From assembly GCF_008386575.1 (NCBI RefSeq), contig NZ_VUOA01000037.1, positions 1-64,000 of the forward strand: DNA of 64,000 nucleotides, in the 5' to 3' direction. This document shows positions 37,005 through 45,478 of this stretch, in pieces (the first letter of the stretch is position 1; the number at the start of each line of letters is the position of its first letter). Position numbers and translations under genes: made by a program. The notes below the pieces were generated by a model. It was not told the origin of the DNA, did not search any database, and worked only from the letters and a program-made list of their open reading frames with translations. The stretch is from Salinarimonas soli (GTDB taxonomy: Bacteria; Pseudomonadota; Alphaproteobacteria; Rhizobiales; Beijerinckiaceae).

Positions 37005-37802
37005 TCAGGTGACGGGATTCATCGTGCAGGTCTGCCCGCCGTCCACGGGCAGGCACACGCCCGTGATGAAGCGGGCCTCGTCGGATGCCAGGAAGGCGGC
37101 GGCGTTGGCAACGTCCCAGGCATCGCCCATGCGGCCGAGCGGCACGGCTTTCGCGCGGGCGGCGACCATCTCCTCGGCCGAGGCGTACTGGCTCGCGATC
37201 TGTCGGTAGATGAGGGGCGTGTCGATGAGGCCCGGCATCACGCAGTTCGCCCGGATGCCGTGCGGGGCGTATTGCATCGCCAGCGCGACGGTGGCCTGGT
37301 TCACGGCGGCTTTCGCCGTGTAATAGGCGAAGTAGGGATAGCCGATCCAACGCACCGCCGCGATCGACGAGATGTTGACGATCACGCCCCGGCCCGCCGC
37401 GATGAAATGCGGCAGCACCGCCTTCGCGGTGCGGAACACCGAGCCCAGATTGATGTCGAGGTTGCGCCGGAACGCCTCCTCGTCGAGGTCGAGCGGGCCG
37501 CCATGCAGCACCACGCCGACATTGTTATGCAGGATGTCGAGCCGGCCGTAAGCCGAGATCGCGGCCGCGACGGCGGCCTCGACGGACGCGAGACTCGCCA
37601 CGTCGGCCGCCACCGCGATCGCCTCGCCGCCCTCGCTCCGGATGATGCCGGCCGTTTCCTCCGCCGCCCCGGCGTCGAGGTCGATCGCCACGACCCGCGC
37701 TCCCTGGCGCGCATAGGTTACCGCTGCCGCCTTGCCGTTGCCCCAGCCGGGACCCGACGAGCCGGCGCCGAACACGAGGGCGATGCGATCTGCAAAGCGC
37801 AT
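37005..37802 (-). CDS. Short-chain dehydrogenase/reductase
   Basis: The 265-residue classical SDR has the dinucleotide motif FGAGSSGPGWGNGK (11-24), NNVG (93-96), the catalytic Ser145/146, and Tyr160-xxx-Lys164. PGLIDTPL follows, and the C-terminus has VDGGQTCTM, the usual substrate-loop ending. It oxidises or reduces a carbonyl/alcohol with NAD(P)(H). It is the last gene after the TRAP transporter genes on the minus strand, suggesting that it acts on the imported compound. The frame opens further upstream but ATG 37802 begins the Rossmann fold. The gap to DctP is 179 nt and holds a palindromic repeat. Confidence 0.87.
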   Translation of the reverse strand: MRFADRIALVFGAGSSGPGWGNGKAAAVTYARQGARVVAIDLDAGAAEETAGIIRSEGGEAIAVAADVASLASVEAAVAAAISAYGRLDILHNNVGVVLHGGPLDLDEEAFRRNLDINLGSVFRTAKAVLPHFIAAGRGVIVNISSIAAVRWIGYPYFAYYTAKAAVNQATVALAMQYAPHGIRANCVMPGLIDTPLIYRQIASQYASAEEMVAARAKAVPLGRMGDAWDVANAAAFLASDEARFITGVCLPVDGGQTCTMNPVT

Positions 37803-37928
37803 GGGAGGTCTCGTCGTCTCCACGGTCCCGGACGGGAGAGGGATGCATGCCGCGTGAGAGGAGCGGCGGCGCGCTCGCCCGAGCCCGTCGCGAACGCTTC
37901 GCCGCTCACGGCTGGCGCGTGGGTCTGG

Positions 37929-37951
37929 ATCCCCGGGTCGAGCCCGGGGAT
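37929..37951. repeat. Short palindromic intergenic repeat
   Basis: ATCCCCGGG-TCGAG-CCCGGGGAT is a 9-bp stem with a 5-nt loop, lying between the dctP stop and the SDR start. Near-identical palindromes are scattered in many rhizobial genomes. It could weaken read-through from dctP into the SDR gene. Confidence 0.55.
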
Positions 37952-37981
37952 CGCGGTGGTAGGGCGGGAGAGGAGCGTGCC

Positions 37982-38992
37982 TCAGCTCAGGCTGCCGCCG
38001 GTGGCCTTCTCGAGGATGGCCCAGGCCTCGTCGCCGTACTTCTTCTTCCACTCGGCGTAGAAGCCCGCCTTGCGCAGCGCGTCGCGGAAGCCCGTGGTGT
38101 CGGGATCGTTGAAGGCCATGCCCTTCGACGTGAGCTCCGTGCGCAGCGTCGCGTTGAGCTTCGCCACGTCCTCGCGCTCGGCGATCGCCGACTCGTTGAG
38201 ATGCTTCGCCACGATCGGGCGCAGATCCTCGGGCAGCCGCTCCCAGGCGCGGCGGTTGGCCAGGAACCAGAACCCGTCCCACATGTGGTTCGTCATGGAG
38301 CAGAACTTCTGCACCTCAAAGAGCTTCGCCGTTGAGATGATGGCGAGCGGGTTCTCCTGGCCGTCCACCGCGCGGGTCTGGAGGGCGGTGTAGACCTCGG
38401 CGAAGTTGATGCTGGCCGGCGCGGATTCGAGGGCCGTGAACATCGACGTCCAGAGCGGGCTCACGGGCACACGGATCTTGAAGCCCTTCAAATCGGCAGG
38501 TGATTGGATCGCCTTGCTGGACGACGTGATCTGGCGGAAGCCGTTGTCCCAGATCTTGTCCATGACGACGAGGTTCGCCTTGCCGATCTCGCGGCGCACA
38601 TAAGCGCCGAGATCGCCGTCCATCGCCTTCCAGACGGCGTCGTAGTTCGGGAAGGCGAAGCCGATGCCGCTGATGGAGGCGTTGGGCACCAGTGTCGAGA
38701 GGATCAGGGGCGAAAGGGTGAAGAACTCGACGCCGCCCGAGCGCACCTGGCTCAGCATGTCGGTGTCGGAGCCGAGCTGGTTGTTGGGGAAGATCTGGAT
38801 GTTGACCCGGCCCTTGGTCTCAGCCCGGATCCGGTCCGCGGCCTCGGTGGCGCGCTGGTTCAGCGGGTGCGTCGGGGGCAGGTTGTTGGCGTATTTGTAG
38901 TTGAACTCGGCGGTCTGGGCGCGGGCGCCCGAGCCCGCGAGGAAAGCGGCCGACGCGGTGCCCGCCAGCATGGTGCGACGTGAGATGGTCAT
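37982..38992 (-). CDS. TRAP transporter solute-binding protein (DctP family)
   Basis: The 336-residue periplasmic protein has a twin-arginine signal (TISRRTMLAGTASAAFLAG). The family core includes YANNLPPTHPLNQRATEAADRI (about 34-55), the RVNIQIFPNNQLG region, and FKIRVPVSPLWTSMFTALESAPASINFAEVYTALQTRAVDGQENPL. The conserved arginine (RVPVSPL) binds the carboxylate of the ligand. The ligand is probably an organic acid but cannot be named. It lies 82 nt downstream of the fused membrane subunit gene, in one operon. Confidence 0.92.
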   Translation of the reverse strand: MTISRRTMLAGTASAAFLAGSGARAQTAEFNYKYANNLPPTHPLNQRATEAADRIRAETKGRVNIQIFPNNQLGSDTDMLSQVRSGGVEFFTLSPLILSTLVPNASISGIGFAFPNYDAVWKAMDGDLGAYVRREIGKANLVVMDKIWDNGFRQITSSSKAIQSPADLKGFKIRVPVSPLWTSMFTALESAPASINFAEVYTALQTRAVDGQENPLAIISTAKLFEVQKFCSMTNHMWDGFWFLANRRAWERLPEDLRPIVAKHLNESAIAEREDVAKLNATLRTELTSKGMAFNDPDTTGFRDALRKAGFYAEWKKKYGDEAWAILEKATGGSLS

Positions 38993-39074
38993 GGTTCTCT
39001 CCCTTGTGCGTGTTGGCCGGCGGGGCTCGTGCGTGTGCGGCCCCGCTTCTTAAGGTGATCGGTTCGATCGTCGC

Positions 39075-40946
39075 CTAGAGCAGGAACGTCGAGAAGCCGG
39101 GCACCAGCGCGATGACGATGAGCCCCGCGAGGAGTGCCAGCAGGTAGGGCCAGACGGCGCCCATCGCCTCGTCAGGCGAGACGTTGCCGATCTTACAGGC
39201 GAGATAGAAGCCGATCCCGATCGGCGGCGTCATCAGCCCGATGTTCATCGCCGTGACCACCACCATGGCATAGTGGACGTCGTTGATGCCAAGGCTCTTC
39301 GCGATCGGGAACATGAGCGGCGCCATGAGAACGATGGCGGGCAGGCCCTCCAGCACGCAGCCGAGCAGCATGAATACAACGATGGTGAGCGCCATGAAGG
39401 CGATCCAGCCGCCCGGCAGCCCCGTCATGAACAAAGCGAGCTTCTGGGCGAAGCCCGTCTGGGTCAGCGCCCAGGCCATCGCGAGCGCGGTGCCCAGGAT
39501 CATCAGGATCGCGCCGCTCAGGGCCGCCGTTTCCACGAGCATGTCGTAAAACTTGCGCAGGCCGATGCCGCCATAGAGCACGATGCCGATGACGATCGCG
39601 TAGAGCACCGCTATCGTGGAGACCTCGGTCGCGGTCGCGATGCCCCCGCCCACCACGCTGCGGATGAGGAAGGGCAGCACCAGCGCCGGGGCCGCGATGA
39701 CCATCGTGCCCCAGATCGTTGAGAGCGGAGCGCAGCGGACCCCGCTCATGCTCTCTCCCCGCGCGCGCCAGCGGGCCAGGACCGCAAGGCCGACGAGGAG
39801 CACCATGGCGATGACGAAGCCGCTGGTGAAGAGCCCCGCGATCGAGACGCCCGCGACTGAGCCCAGCACGATGAGCACGATGCTCGGCGGCACCGTGTCG
39901 GCCATGGCGGCGCCCGTGGAGAGGAGCGCGATGAGCTCCTTGTGCTTGTAGCCCCGCCGCTTCATCTCGGGGAACAGAGCCGGCGCCACGGTCGCCATGT
40001 CGGACACCTTCGAGCCCGAGATGCCGGAGACCAGGAACAGCGAGCCCAGCAGCACATAGGACATGCCGGCCCGCACGTGGCCGAGCAGCGAGGCAAGAAA
40101 GTCGACGATCGCCTTGCCCATGCCCGTGGCGTCGAGCACGCAGCCCAGCAGGACGAAGATCGGCACGGAGAGCAGGATGAGGCTCGACATGCCCTCGTCC
40201 ATGCGCCCCACCACGATGAAGATCGGCACATGGGTCGTGAAGGTAAGAAAGGCGACCGTGCCGATGCCGAAGCAGAAGGCGATCGGCACCGTGGCGGCGA
40301 GGCACAGGCCCACCATCGCCACGAGGAAGATGAGGATGTTGAGGTTGCCGAGGCCCATCAGGGCCGGCGAGAGAAGCCAGAACGCCCCGCCTGCGACGGC
40401 CACGATCGCCGCTGCGCCGAGCAAGGCCGGCATGGTCGAGGAGCGCACCGCATAGACGAGGGTGATCACGAGCATGGTCGCGATGCCGAACGGAATCGCC
40501 GCGACCCGGAACGTGTTCGGGATCCCGAGCGCCGGGGTGTGGATGTACCACTCCTCCATCGCGTACTCGATCGCCGGCTGGAGCATCGCGGCGAGAAACG
40601 TCGCGGTCACGAGGAGCGCGAAGGCCTGCATCGGGCCGCGCACGGGGCGCGGCACGATATTCAGGAGAAGGGTGAGCCGCAGGTGCTCGTTGCGGTCGAT
40701 GGCGATCGCCGAGCCGAGCATCGCGAGCCAGAGGAAGGCGAACGACGCGACCTCGTCGACCCACACGATGGGCAGCGAGAACACGTAGCGCGAGACGACG
40801 CCGAGCAGCAGAAGGCCGATGATGAGGACGAGGAGCCCGGCCGAGACCGCCTCCAACGGCTTCATCAGCATCGCGCCGAAGCGGGTGGGAGCAACGGTCA
40901 GAGCCTGCGGCGGCATCGGCCCGGCATTCTCGCTGATGGCGGACAT
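39075..40946 (-). CDS. TRAP transporter fused permease subunit (DctQM)
   Basis: The 623-residue protein joins the small DctQ subunit (about 25-170, with SRYVFSLPIVWVDEVASFAFLWL) to the large DctM subunit (about 195-623). The DctM signature motifs are seen: VPIFVLLGCVLDATGMGKAIVDFL, LVSGISGSKVSDMATVAPALFPEM, and LMTPPIGIGFYLAC. Transport is secondary, using Na+ or H+. ATG 40946 has GAGGGCCCA; the frame is open to 41018 but that part is basic. The gene is divergent from an IclR regulator, which is probably its repressor or activator. Confidence 0.92.
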   Translation of the reverse strand: MSAISENAGPMPPQALTVAPTRFGAMLMKPLEAVSAGLLVLIIGLLLLGVVSRYVFSLPIVWVDEVASFAFLWLAMLGSAIAIDRNEHLRLTLLLNIVPRPVRGPMQAFALLVTATFLAAMLQPAIEYAMEEWYIHTPALGIPNTFRVAAIPFGIATMLVITLVYAVRSSTMPALLGAAAIVAVAGGAFWLLSPALMGLGNLNILIFLVAMVGLCLAATVPIAFCFGIGTVAFLTFTTHVPIFIVVGRMDEGMSSLILLSVPIFVLLGCVLDATGMGKAIVDFLASLLGHVRAGMSYVLLGSLFLVSGISGSKVSDMATVAPALFPEMKRRGYKHKELIALLSTGAAMADTVPPSIVLIVLGSVAGVSIAGLFTSGFVIAMVLLVGLAVLARWRARGESMSGVRCAPLSTIWGTMVIAAPALVLPFLIRSVVGGGIATATEVSTIAVLYAIVIGIVLYGGIGLRKFYDMLVETAALSGAILMILGTALAMAWALTQTGFAQKLALFMTGLPGGWIAFMALTIVVFMLLGCVLEGLPAIVLMAPLMFPIAKSLGINDVHYAMVVVTAMNIGLMTPPIGIGFYLACKIGNVSPDEAMGAVWPYLLALLAGLIVIALVPGFSTFLL

Positions 40947-41230
40947 TGGGCCCTCGTCTAGCCGTTCGCGGGGTGAGCGGCCGAGCCGCCGGACGACGAA
41001 GGGTCGCGCGGCAGGCATGTCCGGTCAATCCCGGCTCCGGTCCGTGTCATCCCGTCCTCCCATGACAGGTCCACATCGCGGACCTGCCTCGCCCGGGGTT
41101 TCCGCCCGTCCCGGTGGCAAGACATGGCTTGCGCGGCCGGTCGAGGTCCCCGATGCTCTTGCGTCGGTTGACGAGAGCCCGACTTTGCCTCAGCTGTCAA
41201 TGGCGCACGGGTCGGACATAGGTCCAAGAT

Positions 41231-42082
41231 ATGGAACAGCGTCGCATCCCGCCGGTCGAGGCCGCCATCGACGGCACCGGAACGCAGAGCATCGGCCGTG
41301 CCGTCGCGCTGCTGCGGCTCGTCGCGGGAAGCCGGGCCGGGGGAGCAGCCTTGAGCGATCTCGTGGAGCGCTCCCGGCTGTCGAAGCCCACCTGCCGTCG
41401 CATCCTCGTCGCTCTCATCGATGCGGGGCTCATGGAGCAGGATCCCGTCTCGAGGCGCTATTTCCTGGGCCCTGAGGCGCATGTTCTCGGCACATTGGCG
41501 GCGGAGCGATTCGGCCTGCACCGGCTGGCGCATGAGGGCGTCGTCCGACTTGCCGAGGAGACCGGGGACGCGGCCTTCTTCCAGATCCGCCGGGACTGGT
41601 CCGCGGTCTGCCTGCAGCGGGAGGACGGCGATTATCCCCTCCGCTCCCATGTCCTGGCGCCGGGCGACCGGCACCCGCTCGGCGCCGGGGCAGGCGGCCT
41701 CGCGATCCTGGCGGCTTTGGAGGATGGCGACGTGGAAGCGGCTCTCACGGCGAACGAGGCCTGGCTGGCGCGCTCCTACGCAGTTCTGACCCCGCCGCTC
41801 CTTCGAGACCTCGTCCATGAGAGCCGCGCACAGGGCTACGCCATGAACCGCGGCCTCCTGTTTCCCGGCTCGTGGGGCATGGGCATGCCGGTTCGCGACG
41901 CCAGAGGGAGGGCGGTCGCCTGCCTGTCGCTCGCCTGCGTCGAGAGCCGCCTCCAGCCCAACCGGCAGCCCGTCCTGGCGCGGGCGCTGGCCCGCGAGGT
42001 GCGCGACCTGGAGCGGCGGATGGCCGAGAGCGGCGCAGCCCCGGTATCCCGCCCGCGCCGGGCAGCGGGAGGCAGCCGGTGA
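41231..42082 (+). CDS. IclR family transcriptional regulator
   Basis: The 283-residue protein has an N-terminal winged helix (QSIGRAVALLRLVAG then LSKPTCRRILVALIDAGLMEQD, about 19-72) and a C-terminal GAF-like effector domain with HPLGAGAGGLAILAAL. Its place between the divergent TRAP operon and the acyl-CoA synthetase gene suggests control of both, responding to the imported acid or its CoA ester. ATG 41231 is the start; a short inverted element TCCA-AGATA-TGGA overlaps it. It is co-oriented with the synthetase gene, 46 nt apart. Confidence 0.88.
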   Translation: MEQRRIPPVEAAIDGTGTQSIGRAVALLRLVAGSRAGGAALSDLVERSRLSKPTCRRILVALIDAGLMEQDPVSRRYFLGPEAHVLGTLAAERFGLHRLAHEGVVRLAEETGDAAFFQIRRDWSAVCLQREDGDYPLRSHVLAPGDRHPLGAGAGGLAILAALEDGDVEAALTANEAWLARSYAVLTPPLLRDLVHESRAQGYAMNRGLLFPGSWGMGMPVRDARGRAVACLSLACVESRLQPNRQPVLARALAREVRDLERRMAESGAAPVSRPRRAAGGSR

Positions 42083-42128
42083 ACCGCCTCATCTCAACCT
42101 TTCCGCCCCAGCCCCCGGAGCGTCTGCC

Positions 42129-43739
42129 ATGACGGGCCTTCCTGTCTCGATGAGGGTCATGAACCTGGCCCATTTCGTCACGCGCAACGCGCGCCGCCTG
42201 CCCGACGGGCCCGCGCTCGTCTGGGGCGAGCGCACCTGGACCTGGGCCGCGATCGACGCGGCTGTCTCCGCCCTTGCGGCGGGCCTGCGCGCACGCGGGA
42301 TCGCGAAGGGCGACCGGATCCTGGTGCACTCGAAGAACTGCCTGGACATGTACGTGTCCATGTTCGCCGCCTTTCGCCTGGGCGCCGTCTGGGTGCCGAC
42401 GAACTTCCGGCTCACCCCTCAGGAGGTGGTGCCCCTGGCGATCGATTCGGGCGCCAAGGCCCTCCTGTGCCACGCCGACTTCCCGGACCACGCGGCGGCC
42501 GTGGCGGCGGGATGTCCGGGGCTCGGGTTCACCTGGTCTATCGGCTCGGCGGATTTCGGCGAGGCCGAGGTGGGCGCCGTCGTGGCCGCCCATGCGGGCA
42601 CCCGGGTCGAGGATGCGCCCGTCACCTACCACGACCCCTGCTGGTTCTTCTTCACCTCGGGAACGACGGGCCGGTCCAAGGCCGCCGTGCTCACCCACGG
42701 CCAGATGGCCTTCGTGGTGACGAACCACCTCGCCGATCTGGTGCCTGGCTCGACGGAGCGCGACGCATCCCTCGTGGTGGCGCCACTTTCCCACGGCGCG
42801 GGCGTGCACCAGCTCGTGCTCGGCGCGCGAGGCGCCCCATCGATCCTCATGCCCGGCGACCGTTTCGACATCGACGAGGCTTATCGGCTCATCGAGCGCC
42901 ACCGGGTCACGAACCTGTTCACGGTGCCGACCATCCTCAAGATGCTGGCCGAGCACCCCGCCGCGGACCGCTACGATCACTCGTCGCTTCGCCATGTGAT
43001 CTATGCGGGCGCCCCGATGTACCGGGAGGACCAGAAGACGGCCCTGCGGCGGCTCGGGCCGGTCATCGTGCAATATTTCGGCCTCGGCGAGGTCACCGGC
43101 AACATCACGGTTCTCCCGCCCGCGCTCCACACCCTCGAGGACGGCCCTGACGCCCGCATCGGCACCTGCGGCTTCGAGCGCACGGGCATGCAGGTGCAAA
43201 TCCAGGACGACGAGGGGCGGGAGCTCGCGCCGGGCGAGACGGGGGAGATCTGCGTGATCGGTCCCGCGGTCTTCGCGGGCTACCACGAGAACCCAGAGGC
43301 CAACGCGAAGGCGTTCCGTGACGGCTGGTTCCGCACGGGCGACCTCGGCCACATGGACGAGGCGGGCTTCCTCTACATCACCGGCCGGGCGTCGGACATG
43401 TACATCTCCGGTGGCTCCAACATCTACCCGCGCGAGATCGAGGAGAAGATCCTCACCCACCCCGGCATCGCAGAGGTGGCGGTCGTCGGGGTGCCCGACC
43501 CGACCTGGGGCGAGGTGGGCATCGCGGTCTGCGTGACGCGCGAGGGTGCGAGCGTGTCGGAACTCGACGTCGTCACATTCCTCACGTCGAAGATCGCCCG
43601 CTACAAGATGCCGAAGCGCGTCCTGTTCTGGGAGGCCCTGCCGAAATCCGGCTACGGCAAGGTGCCGAAGCGGATGGTGCGCGACGAGCTGGAAGCTCGC
43701 GGGGAGCTCGCCGTCCCGCTTGCGGCGGCACGGGGATGA
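42129..43739 (+). CDS. Acyl-CoA synthetase (AMP-dependent, ANL superfamily)
   Basis: The 536-residue adenylating enzyme activates a carboxylic acid with ATP and CoA. The P-loop-like motif FFFTSGTTGRSKAAVLTHG lies near 173-191. Core motif YFGLGEVTGN and hinge GWFRTGDLGHMDEAGFLYITGR are present, and the catalytic lysine is in LPKSGYGKVPKR. Size and motifs match medium-chain or aromatic acid CoA ligases. With the IclR regulator and TRAP transporter it forms an uptake-and-activation module. Its TGA overlaps the next gene's ATG (ATGA, 43736-43739), so the DUF296 protein is co-translated. Confidence 0.92.
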   Translation: MTGLPVSMRVMNLAHFVTRNARRLPDGPALVWGERTWTWAAIDAAVSALAAGLRARGIAKGDRILVHSKNCLDMYVSMFAAFRLGAVWVPTNFRLTPQEVVPLAIDSGAKALLCHADFPDHAAAVAAGCPGLGFTWSIGSADFGEAEVGAVVAAHAGTRVEDAPVTYHDPCWFFFTSGTTGRSKAAVLTHGQMAFVVTNHLADLVPGSTERDASLVVAPLSHGAGVHQLVLGARGAPSILMPGDRFDIDEAYRLIERHRVTNLFTVPTILKMLAEHPAADRYDHSSLRHVIYAGAPMYREDQKTALRRLGPVIVQYFGLGEVTGNITVLPPALHTLEDGPDARIGTCGFERTGMQVQIQDDEGRELAPGETGEICVIGPAVFAGYHENPEANAKAFRDGWFRTGDLGHMDEAGFLYITGRASDMYISGGSNIYPREIEEKILTHPGIAEVAVVGVPDPTWGEVGIAVCVTREGASVSELDVVTFLTSKIARYKMPKRVLFWEALPKSGYGKVPKRMVRDELEARGELAVPLAAARG

Positions 43740-44584
43740 GAACGATCGTCCAGCCGGGCCCACCGCGCCCGGAACGTCTCCTCTGCGTCCCGTCCTGCGG
43801 CCGCCCCGTTGCCTTCGACCTGCCGGCTGGCGAGCTCCTCCTCGACGCCGTCCGCGAGGCGTTTGGGCGCGAGGGCTTCACGAGCGGGGTGCTGCGCTTC
43901 AATGCGGGAACGCTCGACCCGCTGGCCTATGTCATGCCCGCCCTCTCGCCGACGCCGCGCCACGCCGCGTTCTACAGCGAGACGCATCGCCCTACGGGTG
44001 GCGGACGGATCGTCATGGGGGCGCTCACCTTCGGCGAGCGCGACGGTGCCCCGTTCTTCCACTGCCACGCCCTCTGGCGCGAGGCCGACGGGGCCGTGCA
44101 TGGCGGCCATATTCTGCCGGAGGAGACGATCGTCGGCGAATCCTTGCACGCAGTCGGCGTCGGGCTGTCGGACGCGCTCTTCGCCGCGACGCCGGACCCG
44201 GAGACGAACCTGCCGCTGCTTGCGCCCCGTGCGATCGGGGCCGGAGGCGAGGGGCCCTATCATGCGCTGCGCCTGTGCCCCAACGGGGACCTGGCGGGCG
44301 CGCTGGAGCGGTTCTGCGCCGAGCGCGGCATCCGGGCCGCCCAACTGCATGGCGGGGTCGGAAGCATCATCGGGGCCCGCTTCACGGACGGTACCGCGGT
44401 CGAGCCTTTCGCCACGGAAATGGCGATTGCCGGGGGCCGGATCGCCACGGGAGAGGGCGGGGATCTCGAAGCCGAGATCGAGGTCGGCCTCGTCGATCTC
44501 TCCGGCGCGGTGGCGCGCGGGCGGCTGGTGCGCGGCGACAACCCTATCTTGATGACGCTCGAAGTGGTGCTGGAAGCGTTGTGA
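43736..44584 (+). CDS. Tandem DUF296 (PPC-domain) protein coupled to acyl-CoA synthetase
   Basis: The 282-residue protein consists of two PPC/DUF296-like halves. The first half (about 15-145) keeps the metal-site-like motif with HCH at 109-111, then GGH at 123-125 and PEE. The second half (about 150-282, with LHGGVGSIIGARF and MAIAGGRIATG) has the same topology but its equivalent position (RGRLVRGDNP) lacks these histidines. Single-domain PPC proteins are DNA-binding in plants but metal-binding in archaea/bacteria. Translational coupling to the acyl-CoA ligase suggests an enzyme or carrier in the same pathway. Function unknown. Confidence 0.75.
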   Translation: MRTIVQPGPPRPERLLCVPSCGRPVAFDLPAGELLLDAVREAFGREGFTSGVLRFNAGTLDPLAYVMPALSPTPRHAAFYSETHRPTGGGRIVMGALTFGERDGAPFFHCHALWREADGAVHGGHILPEETIVGESLHAVGVGLSDALFAATPDPETNLPLLAPRAIGAGGEGPYHALRLCPNGDLAGALERFCAERGIRAAQLHGGVGSIIGARFTDGTAVEPFATEMAIAGGRIATGEGGDLEAEIEVGLVDLSGAVARGRLVRGDNPILMTLEVVLEAL

Positions 44585-44617
44585 AGGGCTGCCCGATTGA
44601 TGCCCGTTCGCCTGCCC

Positions 44618-44745
44618 TTAACCTCGTCCTGAGGCTCCCACGAAGTGGGCCTTGAAGACCGCGCCGTGGTCCGCTGAGCGCTGTGGCAGGCGTTCCGCGT
44701 GCTTCGAGACGCCCGCTCACGCGGGCTCCTCACTATGGCGGGAGG
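44618..44745. repeat. Dispersed intergenic repeat, copy B
   Basis: This is the partner of the copy at 5247-5375 in the same orientation. It keeps GTGGCAGGCGT, CGTGCTTCGAGACGCC and GGCTCCTCA. The terminal hairpin here is GCCCGC (44711-44716) with GCGGGC (44721-44726), where copy A has GCCTGC/GCAGGC. A second hairpin, CCCAC-GAA-GTGGG, lies at about 44637-44649. It sits between the convergent DUF296 and DedA genes. Confidence 0.6.
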
Positions 44746-44782
44746 CCCGTGGAGGCATGCTCCGTGCGGCCAGCCCGGCGCG

Positions 44783-45301
44783 TTACTTTAGGGCCTGCAG
44801 GAGCCCCGCTCCGGGCGCGAGCATCGCGAAGGCCCACACCATCGCCGAGCTGGCATTCGCCATCTGGAAGAGGAACACCGGCATCGCGAATACGCCCGCG
44901 ATCAGCGGCACCACGGCACGTAGCGGGCCGAAGAAGCGGCCGATGAAGACGCCCCAGGCGCCCCACTTCCCGAAGAAGGCCCGTCCCCGCTCGATCATGC
45001 CGGGGTTCTTCGAGAGCGGCCAGACGGTCAGGGCGCCGTTCTGGAAGTAGCGGCCGAGGAAGTAGGAGATCGTGTCGCCGAGGAAGGCGCCCACCGTTGC
45101 GCCGAGCCAGATCGGCCAGAACTCGAGACCCGTGGCCCCGATCAAGACGCCGATCGCCACCAGCAGGACCGTGGCGGGGACGAGGAGCGAGAGGAACGCC
45201 AGGGACTCGCAGAAGGCGAGGATCCCCACGATCAAGGGCGCATAGGCCTGGTGAGCCACCACGAAGGCCACGACGGCATCCTTGATCTGGTCGAGGTCCA
45301 T
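44783..45301 (-). CDS. DedA family membrane protein
   Basis: The 172-residue DedA/VTT-family protein shows ESLAFLSLLVPATVLL (about 29-44), the first re-entrant motif with its acidic residue. The second is GRFFGPLRAVVPLIAGVFAMP (about 119-139), with the conserved Arg-Phe-Gly-Pro-Arg pattern. DedA proteins support membrane-potential homeostasis and recycle lipid carriers. ATG 45301 is used; an upstream extension of 47 residues contains no hydrophobic segment and no family match. The gene is divergent from pdxY and convergent with the DUF296 gene. This is the second VTT protein in the window. Confidence 0.88.
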   Translation of the reverse strand: MDLDQIKDAVVAFVVAHQAYAPLIVGILAFCESLAFLSLLVPATVLLVAIGVLIGATGLEFWPIWLGATVGAFLGDTISYFLGRYFQNGALTVWPLSKNPGMIERGRAFFGKWGAWGVFIGRFFGPLRAVVPLIAGVFAMPVFLFQMANASSAMVWAFAMLAPGAGLLQALK

Positions 45302-45414
45302 GGCGCTCTTCGGCTCGGGGAGGGGCGAGGGTAAGCCGTGCCATAGCGGCTCCGCCACGACCCCGCAAACCGTTTGACGGATGTGGAATTGGCGGCGTTG
45401 ACCGCGGCTCGTGC

Positions 45415-45433
45415 GGCGGGGGACTCCCCCGCC
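45415..45433. repeat. GC-rich perfect hairpin in the pdxY-dedA divergent region
   Basis: GGCGGGGG-ACT-CCCCCGCC is an 8-bp perfect stem with a 3-nt loop. It lies 46 bp upstream of the pdxY start, with a TATAAC box (45447-45452) immediately downstream but no matching -35. It may be an operator or a chance palindrome in GC-rich DNA. Confidence 0.3.
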
Positions 45434-45478
45434 CCGCGCCATGGTCTATAACAGGCTCCCGTCAACGCCGGTCCGCCC

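Noticed and set aside
41220-41236. Inverted element TCCA-AGATA-TGGA as the IclR operator
   Set aside because: Only 4-bp arms and it overlaps the start codon; too weak to claim.
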